DNA from: Mytilinidion resinicola
Taxonomy: Eukaryota > Ascomycota > Dothideomycetes > Mytilinidiales > Mytilinidiaceae
NCBI RefSeq assembly: GCF_010093595.1
Contig: NW_022985437.1
Span: 893,380 to 957,379, forward strand
Length of the DNA: 64,000 nucleotides
Reading direction: 5' to 3'
Under the pieces are notes generated by a model. The model worked only from the letters and a program-made list of their open reading frames with translations, was not told the origin of the DNA and searched no databases. The position numbers were made by a program, and so were the translations under genes. Of the stretch, positions 11,573 to 22,835 are shown in pieces (position 1 is the stretch's first letter; every line of letters starts with the position of its first letter).

Positions 11573-12346
11573 TCAGGCGGGACCGTAGATCCAGTACTGA
11601 GCGGCATAGGCGACCTCGAAAGTGGTTGTCGTGATGCCGGCACAGGTTGCGGGGGCACTTCCTCCAGCAGTCTCGAGACGGTAGACTGTGTTGATGCCAC
11701 CACATGATCCGCCAGCGTCGATGAGTTGGAGCCAAGGGACAGCGCCTTCGTTGGTCTTCCCGGGGCAAGAGTCGGCTGGGGCAGTCATGGTGGCGTTCTT
11801 CTTGCCATTGACCTGAGGGAATGGGTTGGTTTGGACGTTCTCGAGAGCGAATGTGGGGACGCCTGCACTAGAGAAGAAGTGCTTGCCGAGGATGTTGTTG
11901 TAGCCAGACGCGGAGAGGAAGAGGCCTAGGACCTGAGGGTACGAAGACATGGAGAGGGTGAGGCCAGACAGGGTGTTGATCTTCCACTTGGCAAGAGGGT
12001 CGCTGCTGAGCTTGGTGCCCAGGTCGTAGAGAGTAGCTAGGGATTGTTAGTACGATTGCTAGGGTCACGTTGGGTAAAAGGGAGAAACTGTACCAAGAGC
12101 TCCGGTAGTGCCTGGAGCAGCTGTAGATCCAGGTACGGTGCAGGTGTAGTTCTGAGTGCCGGTGCCGAGAAGGACGTACTTAAGGACGAGACCAGTGGGG
12201 GGCGGCAGGCTGTTATCAGGCTGCTGCATGGTGAGAACCTTGGAGGCACCATCTCGAGGCTCTGGATGGTGGAGTGGCGAGCTCGTAGACTGGGCGGCCA
12301 GAAGGCAAACAGCCACAACCGCGGAGAGAATGGCCTTGGGGAACAT
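11573..12346 (-). CDS. secreted DUF3455 family protein
   Basis: Exons 12346-12094 and 12036-11573 (57-nt intron GTACAG...CCTAG) give 238 aa. The chosen Met begins a clean signal peptide (FPKAILSAVVAVCLLAAQS) with likely cleavage near STSSP. An upstream in-frame Met would bury the signal behind 18 charged residues. Family landmarks are LVLKYVLLGTGTQNYTC, a central FFSSAGVPTFAL, SCPGKTNEGAVPWLQL and the C-terminal FEVAYAAQYWIYGPA. Two Cys pairs probably form disulphides. DUF3455 proteins are small secreted or surface proteins, often mis-annotated as malate dehydrogenase; no activity is established. Its location is probably extracellular. Confidence 0.85.
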
Positions 12347-15300
12347 GCTGGATGTCTTCTGGTTCTGGCGGTGTCGTTGAAGGGCGCGTTCGAAGTGCAA
12401 GACGAAAAACGAAGAGCGCGTTAGATGTAGAAGACGAGAAGTGAAGAGCGCGGGGGGGTTTTAATCCTCGGTGCGGCAGCAGTCGCAGTTGCTCTTTACG
12501 GAATACAAGAACGCAAAGAAGGAAGGAACGGCTGCTCTGGATACACGTTAGTCTCCGCTTTTAGGCGCCGACGCTGGGAGTGCCTTCCATACATTTTAAA
12601 TCCAGGTGAGGACGGTTTCACACAGCGCGAATCGGCACAAATCTAAAGCTGGCAACGGTCTGTTGTCTACCTGATACACTCGAGAAAGGAACGCCACGAT
12701 GAATGATTAAGAAGAGAAGGGAGGGGAGAGAAGGGTGACGAATGGGAATATGTATGCGACCTCGAGGCTCCCCGGGGGTATGAACAGCAAGTGTCTCTGG
12801 ACGCACAGAGGAGCCCGCGCCATCTTATACAAAGCATCCTCCCCACTCCGCACGACGGGCTACAGGATCCATCCCAGCGGAAGCTAGATTGCAGTCGACT
12901 CGAGCTTGATCCTTGAAGCGAGGTGCAGGAGGTGCAAGGCTTTCGGGACTTCTAAAAATTCCAGGTTGTGCCACCAACAAGGCCAGCCTCCTGCCGCCAT
13001 CCGCGTCCCAAGCTTGCCCGGAAACGGACACGGCGAGGGCAGAGGCAGAGGCTATTTGGCGACGCAAGACGACGTGGGAGATCCGTGCTGGAGGCCGAGA
13101 GCAGATGATCGGAACGGGGGGGCTGCCCAGAACGCCTCGCTGCTGAGCCGCATGCCCGCCTGCCGTCGTGTAGACGCCCAATTGGCACGCCAACGACTTC
13201 GCCGTTGCAACTCCCTGGGTGTGGGTGCGGCGAAGGGTGGACAGGTTGTCAGCGGGCCCCGCAGCAGCACTCACCGTGGCCTCAGGCATGCAGGTTGCCG
13301 GCGTCGAAAAACTTCACGAAACAGGTCGGGACGTCTCCAAACACATCTTCATTCAGGTACAGCGGGACGCCGGGGTCGTGGTGCGGTCGAGCGTGAGACA
13401 GTCCGTGGGATGGAGTCCGAGGCCGTGCTGAAGCCATACTGAAGCCCGCAAATTGCTCCCCGGTCGGCTAGCGTGGTGTTGTAGCGGGCCAGTATGCACC
13501 TAAATGGGCACGGTATGCCACCTAAAGAGACTCAATGCAGAGACATCCATTAACAGCAAAATAGCCGCTCTAGTCGGCATTGCCAGCAAATTAATCGCGC
13601 AAGCCACGCGGGTCACGCCCCGTCCTCGTGCGTTAGCCGCGTTTCTCATGCCTCGAGGGCCCGTTTCTCCCACCTCCGTGCTGCACCTCGTCTTCCGCGA
13701 CTCGTCGACGGGCCTACTGACGGCCATTGCTGTCCCTCATCCGTCTCTGCTCGACGCTTTCGGCTGTGGTAAACGGGCTTGTCTATCCTAGCCACCAACC
13801 TCTCGTCTCTGGGGACCCATGCTATCCGGCCAAACCATACTCTTTCTTCTGGCCGAAAGTTACCATGGCGGCAATAATGTACCCTCGCGTCCCAGCCGCC
13901 ATTGATTTCTCGCCGCCGAGCGACGGCGTCGCCTGAGTGCGCGAACACTTCTAGGCATCCTCACGTCGTGCTTACTGCTAGTTTCCGCCCTGCGACTTGT
14001 CCCAATTTCACAAGGAACTCTATCAGGGCTCTTGTTTCGAAACCCTGCACGGCCCTGGTCCCTTCGTTGCGAACCAGTGTCAGAGCTTCCATGACAGAGA
14101 CATTGTTTCAGCACTCCAAACCTCAACACCATCACTCGAAACCCCAACTCCTCCTCCTCACCATTTTCGACCTTGTAGCTACCTAGTCCTGCAGATTTCG
14201 AACCATCTCGAGCTGGGTAGTCGTTTCATGAACCATCTCCATCAATGTCCGAGACTAGCAAAAAGTAACCCCCAACTTGTCCTACGTGCCTCATCATGAT
14301 CAGCCGACATGCCGCACGTCCGCTTGCTCCCTCGCTTTGAGTTGTCGTGTTGGCGGCGGCGGCACGATCAAGACATCCGCACGGCGTAGGTAGCCTCAAG
14401 GCTGATACCTCAACCCTCCGCTTTCCTTCATGCGACTCAGTATGCCTGCCGAACCACAGATGGCACCTGACAATCTTACGAAACATACGTTAACTTTAAA
14501 CTACTCGCGATCTTGTGCACATATTTGATAGTGGGTTTACGCTTCAACCCGCAAAAACATGCTGTGGCATGCTTTCCCTACATCAAAGTCTCTTTGCGCG
14601 GTTCCGGCCAGCTCGAAATTCCTTGCTTCCTCCCTCCAAAAGCATTATCCCTGAACGATTCATCCGCAGACATTACCGTCAGTCTCTGACGTGGGACCTT
14701 ACTCTCCTAGGAATTCGAGGTTAATATCCAACACCAGCAACGCTAATGTCAACGCTCGCATTAGCACGCGTACTCCGCACAGTCGGGTGCTTTACAAATT
14801 GTAAACACATCAGCAACATCAGCACAGCCTCATTAACCCTCTAGTGGCCTTTCTTGACTAAAGAAATAGGAGTAACCAAATCATTCTCGCTATCGTGCAT
14901 ATCCCGAAAGCCGCCTGCGATAACATTGCTCTATACTAGTTCAACAAATTGAACGAAAGCGTTTCTAAGCAAGCCAAAAGCGTTCAATGGGACCCTACGC
15001 AGCCTTGCAGACATGAAATCGCCATCTGGTCTCTGTTAATTGCAGGGTGGAGAACGTACGCCAGACATATTGAATTTCTGGACACTCGCCTTTGAAAGAC
15101 AAAATATCTCAACAATGCTATTGTTCGTATCCTTTGTTCTCAAAGACATTCGATGTTCATGACTTTCGCCATCATTAATACTTCTTTCATCTCTCTTGTA
15201 CTTCTCAAAGCCTCCACTACTGTCGCAGCAAACAAAGAACTGACACAAAGCAATTGTCTCAGCACTGAAATATCTCCACTTTCTGAGTCGATGCTGGCTA

Positions 15301-15495
15301 AAATCCCGTGTCTGAAGGACTCTTGCTTACTTGAATGCTACGATCACGACAGTCGAGCATACCATCTCCTCTACAGCGATATTGCTACTTTGCTACGCGA
15401 AGATACTGTTACTGATAGGCAGTAGACGCCTGAAACGACCGACTGGCTCTACTAAGCCATATTGACGAGAAGGTTACTTTCCACCGGCGATCAGC
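12347..15495. other. 3.1-kb stretch without a credible gene
   Basis: Many overlapping frames of 60-178 codons occur on both strands between 12.6 and 14.5 kb. None has a domain, signal peptide or sensible composition, and the largest overlap each other antisense. The 12.8-13.5 kb part is GC-rich; 14.5-15.4 kb is AT-richer. No tRNA, simple repeat or terminal repeat was found by eye. It may include the long promoter of the zinc-knuckle gene or a decayed accessory segment. Confidence 0.4.
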
Positions 15496-17118
15496 ATGGG
15501 TAAGAATGGAAGGCCCCCACCTGCGGGTGTCTGGAACCCTCGAGCTGGAAGATATGACCCGCGTAGAAATCCCCAAGGCCAGAGGAACGACAACCATAAA
15601 AGGAATGACCACAAGAAACAAAATAACAAGGGCAAAAAAGACGAGAAGAAGGAAAATAAAGAGAAGCAGCCAAAAGGCGATCCATGCGGGAACTGTTGGC
15701 TTTACGGGCACCCGACCGAGAGGTGTGTCGCTACCCTCATCGCAGAGGAAGACCGATGCGGTTGCACTAACCCTTACCATTTGCCCAGCAAATGCCCATG
15801 GGAAAAGAAGGTGGATAACGTCCCCAACGGCCTGACCATGCGACTAAACAAACTTCTAATCTGCGCGTGGTGCAAGGAGACTGGTACAACCCATAATGCA
15901 AGCAATTGCCCAATCAAGAAGAAATTTGAGGACGGCGCCAAGGAAAAAATATATGCCACCTATGACAAGTTCGCTTTCTGTGCTCACTGCGGTTCCAACC
16001 AACATCTGACCAAAGGCTGCCCTACAACTCAACGCAGACATAAGGAGCTTAAATGGGAAAACGGGATTTTACAGTGGGAGGCAAAATGGGAGGCGAAGAA
16101 CATACTCAAAGAACCAAATCTCAGACGCCCCGAAATTGACGAGTACATGTGGTGCCACTTCTGTGAGGAATTCTACAAGAAAGAATTAAGCCACGGGCCT
16201 AATTACAAGAGTTGTCCAGATAGCGACGGTAAAACGGCATTCATTGATAACATACCGGTTTCTTTGAGAGGTGAATTCTTGAAGGAACCAGTCCAAACGA
16301 TGAGTTTCGGACCGCGCGGCATAGAAAAAAACACCAATTCCACTGCCTTGACTGGCAACCAGCAGACCTTCGGCAACCAGCAAATCTTCGGCAACCAGAT
16401 CATCGGCAACCAACACATCAAGATTGACGGAGATAAGTTGACAGTTCCTTGTCAACAGTGCGGGAAAGCGGAACTCGAATTCGACACTCGTTTCGTGTTG
16501 GAGCAGCGTCAATGCCGCAATTGCAACACCGTGATTAACCACCCCAAGAACCCGAACGCTAGACAGTTGCAAAACTCAGGTGATCCCTGGGGCTGGTTGA
16601 AAAAGGATTCGGATACTCAACCTGGCACCTACAAATTCGAATTCACTGTCGGTAACGAAATTGCTAAGAAAGAGGACGACAGGATGCGCCGCCCCTCCGA
16701 CCAATTAGAGGTTCATCCCCATGAACTATGGCCAGTGGAACAACCACAATACGTAGACTCTAACGTTGGCTTGCTGGAGAGGTTCAATCAGCCAGGAAAC
16801 GACCAGACTTACTTTCCTTCCCGCAAGCACCGGGTCGGACCTACCGATTGGTGGGTTGCAAGTAATGCCGGTGCGGCGATCAATATATACGCAAGGGATG
16901 GGAAGGTTATTGGATGCCGGACATGTGGCTGCAAAATGACCATGATGGATGGCGATTATGATAACGACGTTGTCATGACCTCTACAGGACTTGCGAATGT
17001 GTTTGGATGCGCCTGGGGCTATATGAAGTGGAACAGCATTGCAGGGAATGACTGCGGCTGCGTTGGAATTGCGGGGCACAAAAAAGAGTGGCTCATGATA
17101 CCTGTTGATGACCTGTAG
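15496..17118 (+). CDS. multi-zinc-knuckle protein with GNQ repeats
   Basis: A single exon of 540 aa. Residues 1-60 are strongly basic (GRYDPRRNPQGQRNDNHK, then a Lys/Asn/Gln tract), suiting nucleic-acid binding. Cys/His clusters follow: C64-x2-C-x4-H-x4-C77, C88/C90-H95-C100, C123-x2-C-x6-H-x4-C138, the canonical CCHC knuckle C162-x2-C-x4-H-x4-C175, and a longer C220-x2-C...H...C240. At about 286-308 lie short repeats of (T/I)FGNQQ. A CxxC...CxxC pair follows (C319, C322, then QCRNC). The last 120 residues hold further CxCGC and DCGCVG motifs. CCHC knuckles bind single-stranded RNA or DNA. No gag, protease or reverse-transcriptase sequence is adjacent, so this is not an intact retroelement. 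The function is unknown. Confidence 0.75.
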   Translation: MGKNGRPPPAGVWNPRAGRYDPRRNPQGQRNDNHKRNDHKKQNNKGKKDEKKENKEKQPKGDPCGNCWLYGHPTERCVATLIAEEDRCGCTNPYHLPSKCPWEKKVDNVPNGLTMRLNKLLICAWCKETGTTHNASNCPIKKKFEDGAKEKIYATYDKFAFCAHCGSNQHLTKGCPTTQRRHKELKWENGILQWEAKWEAKNILKEPNLRRPEIDEYMWCHFCEEFYKKELSHGPNYKSCPDSDGKTAFIDNIPVSLRGEFLKEPVQTMSFGPRGIEKNTNSTALTGNQQTFGNQQIFGNQIIGNQHIKIDGDKLTVPCQQCGKAELEFDTRFVLEQRQCRNCNTVINHPKNPNARQLQNSGDPWGWLKKDSDTQPGTYKFEFTVGNEIAKKEDDRMRRPSDQLEVHPHELWPVEQPQYVDSNVGLLERFNQPGNDQTYFPSRKHRVGPTDWWVASNAGAAINIYARDGKVIGCRTCGCKMTMMDGDYDNDVVMTSTGLANVFGCAWGYMKWNSIAGNDCGCVGIAGHKKEWLMIPVDDL

Positions 17119-17377
17119 GGTAAGGTAAGTATGGTGGATGCTGTAAGTGACTGGCTTTAGTGTTTATCAGTAGTAGCGTTGCAGCGTCCTTGAGCATTAA
17201 TTCGGTTTTCACTTTTTCTCGATATTGCATAATCTCAGCTGAAATCCACATCGAAGATTAGTAACTAGCCAATCTCAATTCCTCAATCTCAATTCCCCTT
17301 AAACATTGCACGCCAGGTTCCCCTTTTTTTCAGGTACAAATCCATTCCCAACCTTCCGCAACCTCCCAAAACCACCC

Positions 17378-18484
17378 TCACTCCACCACCCTCCCAAACC
17401 CAAACCCTCTCACCCCATTACTAACCCACATCCCCTCCCCCACCCTCACCGTCTCCGCCAACACCGGCTCCTCCATACACAGCCCCTTCCCCAGCGCCCA
17501 CCGCCTCGTCGTGCCCCGCTGCCCGCCACTCCCCACCTTCGCGCTCCGTACACTATGCCCCCAGCGGCCCGGGAACGGCGTGCGCAACTCCCCTTCGTCC
17601 TTCCCCGGCAACCCGCCGTCCCCAACATCCCCCGGCTTGACTTCTTCAGCGTACCGCCCCGCCGGCACGCCCACCGGCGGCGTCACCCACCGGCCCCCGC
17701 GGAACAGGTACAGCGACGTCATGCTCCCCTCCGTCAGCTCGTCGCACGGGTTGCGCAGCATGACTTCCACGAGCGCGGGCTGGGAGGAGTAGGCGGGCGG
17801 GGGCAGGGCGCGGGTGCGGGAGGAGTCGTAGTGCGTGCGCTCGGTCGTCTTGAGGGAGGTGAAGGGCGTGATTGAGGTGGGGAGGGGGTCGAGTTTCAGG
17901 GTCCAGGTTGGCGGTTGGAGGTCTGGTGGGGAAGAGGCTGGGAGGGAGTCCGTGGGGCCGAGGGTTAGGGCGCCGCCAGTTCGTGGGGAGGGTTTGAAGG
18001 TGTTGGCTGGATGTGGGGGTGAGGGGGGAGTAGGGGGTGTGAAAGAGGGCGGGTAGAGCGTTGATAGGGGCACGGCGGGGACGGGGGAGAGCTCGACGGA
18101 GAGGGCGGCGGTGATGGAGAAGAGGATGCGGATCTTGATGGTTTGGTTAGCTACGCTTCTAGCAAGAATGGAAATAACGGTTCTAGTCTTTCGCAAAGGT
18201 CATACTTTTAAAGGTCCTTCGGTTCCCGTGCTCTTCTGATACTCCACCACCTTCTCGAGAAGCGTGTCAGCGAGCGCCTGCCCGTCTTCAAGCTTCTTGG
18301 CCACTTCGCTCCATTCAAAGTGTTGCGCGGCTTCTAGCATGCGGTCGCGGTGGTACACGAGCATGTAGAAGGGGCTTGGGGAGGAGAAGCTGAAGTCTGG
18401 GGAGCTGTTTTCGGCGCTTTGGAGGAGGGAGGGGTCGTAGCGGAGGGAGGTGAAGAGCTCGAAGGTGGGTGATGATGTGGCCAT
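17378..18484 (-). CDS. class-IV aminotransferase, aminodeoxychorismate lyase-like
   Basis: Exons 18484-18206 and 18133-17378 (72-nt intron, GTATGA, branch GCTAAC, acceptor CATCAAG) give 344 aa. Splicing joins GTEGPLK to IRILFSITAALSVEL in phase. The fold-type IV PLP enzyme signature is visible in FTSLKTTERTHYDSSR (candidate PLP lysine), LVEVMLRNPCDELTEGSMTSLYLFRGGRWVTPP, GGQRGTTRRWALGKGLC and ETVRVGEGMWVSNGVRGFGF. The arrangement matches fungal aminodeoxychorismate lyases (yeast Abz2), which release p-aminobenzoate for folate. A related amino-acid aminotransferase cannot be excluded. The second exon is extremely GC-rich with a Pro-rich insert (TPPTPPSPPHP). No targeting signal is clear. Confidence 0.8.
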
Positions 18485-18609
18485 CTTGGGTCTGGTTCAA
18501 AGCGTGTTCGTGGAGGTTTTATTTACTGGAGGTGTTACTTGATACTCGGAGATTTCGAGTCCGAAGTCGGATAGGTGCAGATGCAGACGTGGCGGCCGCG
18601 GATACCTAT

Positions 18610-18839
18610 GCACGCGGGGCATGGAAAAGGTGGCACACTCATCAAGTACTCTGCCTGTGTGTACACCTGTCTACCACTGCTTGGATTGCTTCAATGCATT
18701 TTCAAGAATCTAAAGAAGATAGAAACTCTTCGCCTTGGGCTATATGGAAACTTGTTGACGCAACCCAAGCAGTGGTAGACAGGTGTACACACGGGCAGAG
18801 TACTTGATGAGCGTGCCACCTTTTTCATGCCCAGCATGC
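18610..18839. mobile_element. MITE-like hairpin element with about 75-bp terminal inverted repeats
   Basis: Left arm 18610-18684 and right arm 18765-18839 are near-perfect inverted copies. The 66-bp inner part (18619-18684 against 18765-18830) differs at only about three positions, all transitions, and the outer bases continue the match with a few more differences. The arms enclose an 80-bp unique centre with no coding potential. A TA/TAT occurs at each border, as expected for a Tc1/mariner-type target duplication. No transposase is present, so this is a non-autonomous element. The inner end of the arm (CCAAGCAGTGG) recurs at the repeat units near 29.8 and 42.6 kb. Confidence 0.75.
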
Positions 18840-19349
18840 TATGATTGAGGTAGACAAATGCGACAAACGGTGACGAGAGAATTTCAATTCCAATGTGAGA
18901 AGAGCCCCAAATGGAGCAATAGACCTAGACATGCTGGAAAAGGACATTGACAGGGGTGATCGTATGGAAGTTTTCCATCACGTGACCTCGAATCGAAGGT
19001 ATCGCTCCATGGCTCTTAGAAAGTACTTGATGATGGAGTTTGAGGCACTTTGCGGGACCGTAGTGAAGATAAGAGACCACGCACCTTGTTGAAGACAGTT
19101 CATTGCCTGTACGAAGTAAACAGCGTTGTGGAGGCGAGAGGCTCCCCTTCTTTTTGACGACGTAATTCCAGTGCTTGGCAGCAAGCTCCAACTCCTTAGG
19201 AAATTTAACAGCCACTCGTACCAGCTCTCTTGTCCAACAGCCATCACCAGCCATCACCTTTCTTTCCTCCCCGCTGCGCCTGTTCTTGACTTTTGTTCAG
19301 GAACGCGCCTTTTAATTCCTGTCTAGCTTTTAGTTCCTCCTTTAGCACC
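18840..19349. other. tom70 upstream region
   Basis: About 500 bp between the MITE and the tom70 ATG. Short frames on the minus strand (18925-19257) are not supported. A CACGTG lies near 18980. Nothing else is recognisable. Confidence 0.4.
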
Positions 19350-21427
19350 ATGTCGCTCCCAATCCCCCGAGAGCCTCGGCCAATCCCCCTCGAAGAGATT
19401 CCAGCACCGCCGTCATCGCTCTGGGACAGATTATCGACATGGGCGAGCGAACATAAGGGTGTGGTCTATACCATCGCGGGTGTGACGCTGGTGGTGACTG
19501 CTGCGGGAACGATATACTACCTGTCTGATAGCGGGAAAGGCGCGACGACGCCGGGGACGCCCTCGAAGAGGAAGAGCAAGAAGGATCGCAAGAAGGCGAA
19601 GAAGGAGGCGGAGGAACCTGCAAAAGAGGAGCCCAAGACAGGTAGCCCACACTATGGCCGATGCGACTGATGGATGACGAAGGCTAATCAGGAGACAGAG
19701 GCGAAAAAGCCTTCAGTGACAGTCGAGACTGAGGATGAATTGCCCCAGGTGGATGAGAGCACTGTTGGCGCGCTGACCGTTGAGGTTGCCTCACTCTGTT
19801 AGAATTTTGGGCATTGCTAACGCAGACCAGGAGCGCAAAGACTACGCGGCGAAGCTCAAGGCTGCCGGTAACAAGGCCTATGGCTCTAAGGACTACAACA
19901 AGGCCATCGATCTCTATGGGAAAGCCATTCTATGCAAACAGGACCCTGTCTTCTACTCCAACCGTGCCGCTTGCTGGAATGCCATGTCGGATTGGGATAA
20001 GGTCATCGAGGATACAACTGCGGCTATCAACTTGGACAACGAATACGTGAAGGCGTTGAACCGGCGAGCGAACGCATACGAGCAGGTCGACCGATTTAGC
20101 GAGGCCCTACTTGATTATACCGCTAGCTGCATCATCGATGGGTTCCGCAACGAATCGAGCGCCCAGAGCGTTGAGAGGCTTCTTAAGAAGGTCGCAGAAG
20201 CCAAAGGTCGCGCTATCCTGGAAGGCAAGGAGAAGAAGCTTCCCAGTCCCACGTTTGTCACAAACTATCTACAGAGTTTCCGGCCCAAGCCCCCACCAGC
20301 AGGACTGGAAGAGGACGAGCAGCTCGCCGTGGACTCTGGGCCAGGGCAATTGAGGATTGGGCTCATCGGCCTGAGCAAAAAGACGGCAGAGGGATATGCG
20401 GATGCTGCAGATGCCTTTGACGAGGCCCTGAAGTATGACGATAACGGAGAGTACGAGGCGTTCGCGTACAACATGCGAGGAACTTTCCGGTACCTGAAGG
20501 GAGATAACCAGGACGCACTAGCAGACTTAACCAGGTCTGTAGAGCTGGACCCGTCGTTGACACAGAGCTTCATCAAGCGCGCGAGCATGCATCTGGAACT
20601 AGGTATGTTTGAATTCAATTTCTGGGGAAATCCCAGCTAACATTTCGTAGGCAATAGGGACGCAGCCGCACAGGATTTTGAGCAAGCGATGGAGCAGAAC
20701 AAGGAAGATCCCGACATCTACTACCACCGTGCCCAGCTTCACTTTATTCTCAGCGAGTTCGCGGAAGCGGCCAAGGACTATCAGAAATCTATCGATCTCG
20801 ACAAGGACTTCATCTTCTCACACATTCAGCTCGGCGTCACACAGTACAAGATGGGATCTATTGCGTCATCAATGGCCACGTTCCGACGATGCATGAAGAA
20901 TTTTGATAAGGTCCCAGATGTGTACAACTACTATGGCGAGCTTCTGCTAGACCAGCAAAAGTACCAGGAGGCCATCGAGAAGTTTGATACTGCTGTGGAC
21001 ATGGAGAAGGCCACTAAGCCTCTTGGAATGAACGTTTTGCCCCTCATTAACAAGGCTCTCGCGCTGTTCCAGTGGAAGCAGGATTTCTCGGAGGCGGAGA
21101 AGCTCTGCCAGAAGGCCTTGATCATTGATCCGGAGTGCGATATTGCTGTGGCCACGATGGCCCAGCTCCTCCTGCAGCAAGGCAAGGTCACAGACGCTCT
21201 AAAATACTTTGAGCGGGCAGCAGAGCTGTCGAGGACGGAGGGTGAGATTGTGAACGCTCTTTCATACGCCGAGGCTACCCGGACTCAACTTGAGGTAAGT
21301 TCTTTTTAATGAACTATTCTCTATTTTTACGAACAATTGGCTTACCCTCTCTTCACAGGTCCAAGAAAAGTACCCACAACTAGCTGCCAAGCTCCACGGC
21401 ATGATGCCCGGAGGTGCGCTGCGGTAA
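19350..21427 (+). CDS. tom70: mitochondrial import receptor Tom70
   Basis: Tom70 sits in the mitochondrial outer membrane and receives carrier-type preproteins from Hsp70/Hsp90. Exons: 19350-19641, 19699-19784, 19831-20602, 20651-21294 and 21359-21427, giving 620 aa. An N-terminal anchor at about 38-60 ([21 protein letters not shown]) is followed by a highly charged linker ([17 protein letters not shown]) and then tandem TPRs through to the end. Examples are [24 protein letters not shown] (clamp-type TPR1), [22 protein letters not shown] and [22 protein letters not shown]. It ends with a family-typical [15 protein letters not shown]. Introns 1 and 2 each carry an extra AG 6-8 bases before the acceptor that keeps the frame. 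The ADP/ATP carrier encoded at 58.3-59.7 kb is a classical Tom70 client. Confidence 0.93.
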
Positions 21428-22835
21428 GCAGGAAGTAGAATTCGCATCTCCTGCCGAGAGCATAAAAAATCCTAATATTTCGGGCACGTTAATCTGGTTG
21501 CCCGCGACTGCCCCCCCTTTTCAACCTGTATTTATCCATCTCTTCTCTTGCTTGATAGCGAGACCTTATCCTTAGGTCGGCCGTGGTGTTGGGTTGCTCC
21601 TTTGCGTGTGCTTAGCTGGACTGTTTGGCGGATATGGGTCTGAGTGGCACCGTGTGGTAAGCGGGTAGACGAGTGATGATACATGGGAGGATATGGATGT
21701 TGCGTCGGTCGTTGTGTAAAATATGGTGATGTTATGGGGGTTGGGGAGGATAGGATGGGTGCACAGATGAAAACGTGCCTGGTAATATATTCGGTGACTC
21801 TACTCTTACTGTGCTGTGAACGGTAATGACGTCTCTTGTAACATGACGGTTGGTGATAGAGAGCTTCGGTGAATTAATTTTCCCGGCTATCAAAGGCACG
21901 CATGTAATATAGAAGCACCAGCAGACATGAACGTGATGTATTTACACATGTTTACTGCGTTGGATATTGGGCTTTGGAATTGTCCTGCTGGGCGAGCTTT
22001 TATCAACTGCCTGTCCAGGCAAGCTTCTCAAATATACAGAATAGAGCATATGTCGGCATATCAAACAGAGACTATTGGGAGATGAAGGGTATATCCCGTC
22101 AACACCCAGTTCCATCTATCACGGCTCCGGAAGATCAGGTAGACTGCGGTCCGAGGCACTCCACGGCTGGCAATATTGCAGCATCACAACACGCCACCAG
22201 AGCACCAGAAGAAGAGCAGTTCCTGGTCCGAGGCCGCCAAGCGTCCATCGTTTGTGTGACACTGCCAGATGAAGTGGTCCGCGGCCGGAAGCGGGCAGTG
22301 CGCATCATTCCAGGCCGACAGCGATCCGGCCGTGATGGCTGACGTCAAATGAGAAAGGTGGCGGCTGAGAGAGCCATGGAGCTGGCTGCCCAGCTGAGGC
22401 CGCCCAAGCATCGCGGTGGTTGCTGTGGTGGTGTGGGGTGGGGACTTGATGGAGTAGAAGACGCAACAGAAGCATCGCCGTCATGTGCAAGGCCCGCGGC
22501 CAAGTGGCTGTGATTCGCCGCGGGCTTCTCCAGCTTGTGCATCCCAGGGAAAGCGGGGCCATGCTCGCTGCAACATTCCAGGGCGCAGAAGTGAGGGGAA
22601 GCTCCCTCTGTCACTCACAGCTGCCATGTTGCTGAGAGGTACCACCCCGTATTAGACCAGACACAGACTCTCTCCCGCGTGTTCCCCAACACATCATCAC
22701 CCCGACGCCCCTCGCGCCCGCCCTCCCAGAGCTTCACTTCACCGCGCTTTGCTTTGCTTTGCTTTGCTTCTGTCAATCCCCGCCTCAATCGCTCTCTTGC
22801 TCTCTTGCTTCGTCAACCCCCTCACCACCGGCACA
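21428..22835. other. 1.4-kb intergenic region between tom70 and the NIPSNAP gene
   Basis: 3' flank of tom70 and promoter of the next gene. No credible gene was found. A short GCTTT pentanucleotide tract lies at 22747-22770, about 70 bases upstream of the NIPSNAP ATG and probably in its leader. The final 150 bases are CT-rich. Confidence 0.5.
22747..22770 (+). repeat. (GCTTT)n microsatellite upstream of the NIPSNAP gene
   Basis: Four to five consecutive GCTTT/TTTGC units stand within a pyrimidine-rich leader. Tracts like this are length-variable and common in fungal promoters. Confidence 0.7.

Noticed and set aside
12825..13442. Overlapping 154- and 178-codon frames on opposite strands
   Set aside because: Mutually antisense, low-complexity Arg/Gly/Cys-rich translations without family features.
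15496..17118. Retrotransposon gag assignment for the zinc-knuckle protein
   Set aside because: No protease, reverse transcriptase, integrase or long terminal repeats nearby, and the knuckles are irregular.
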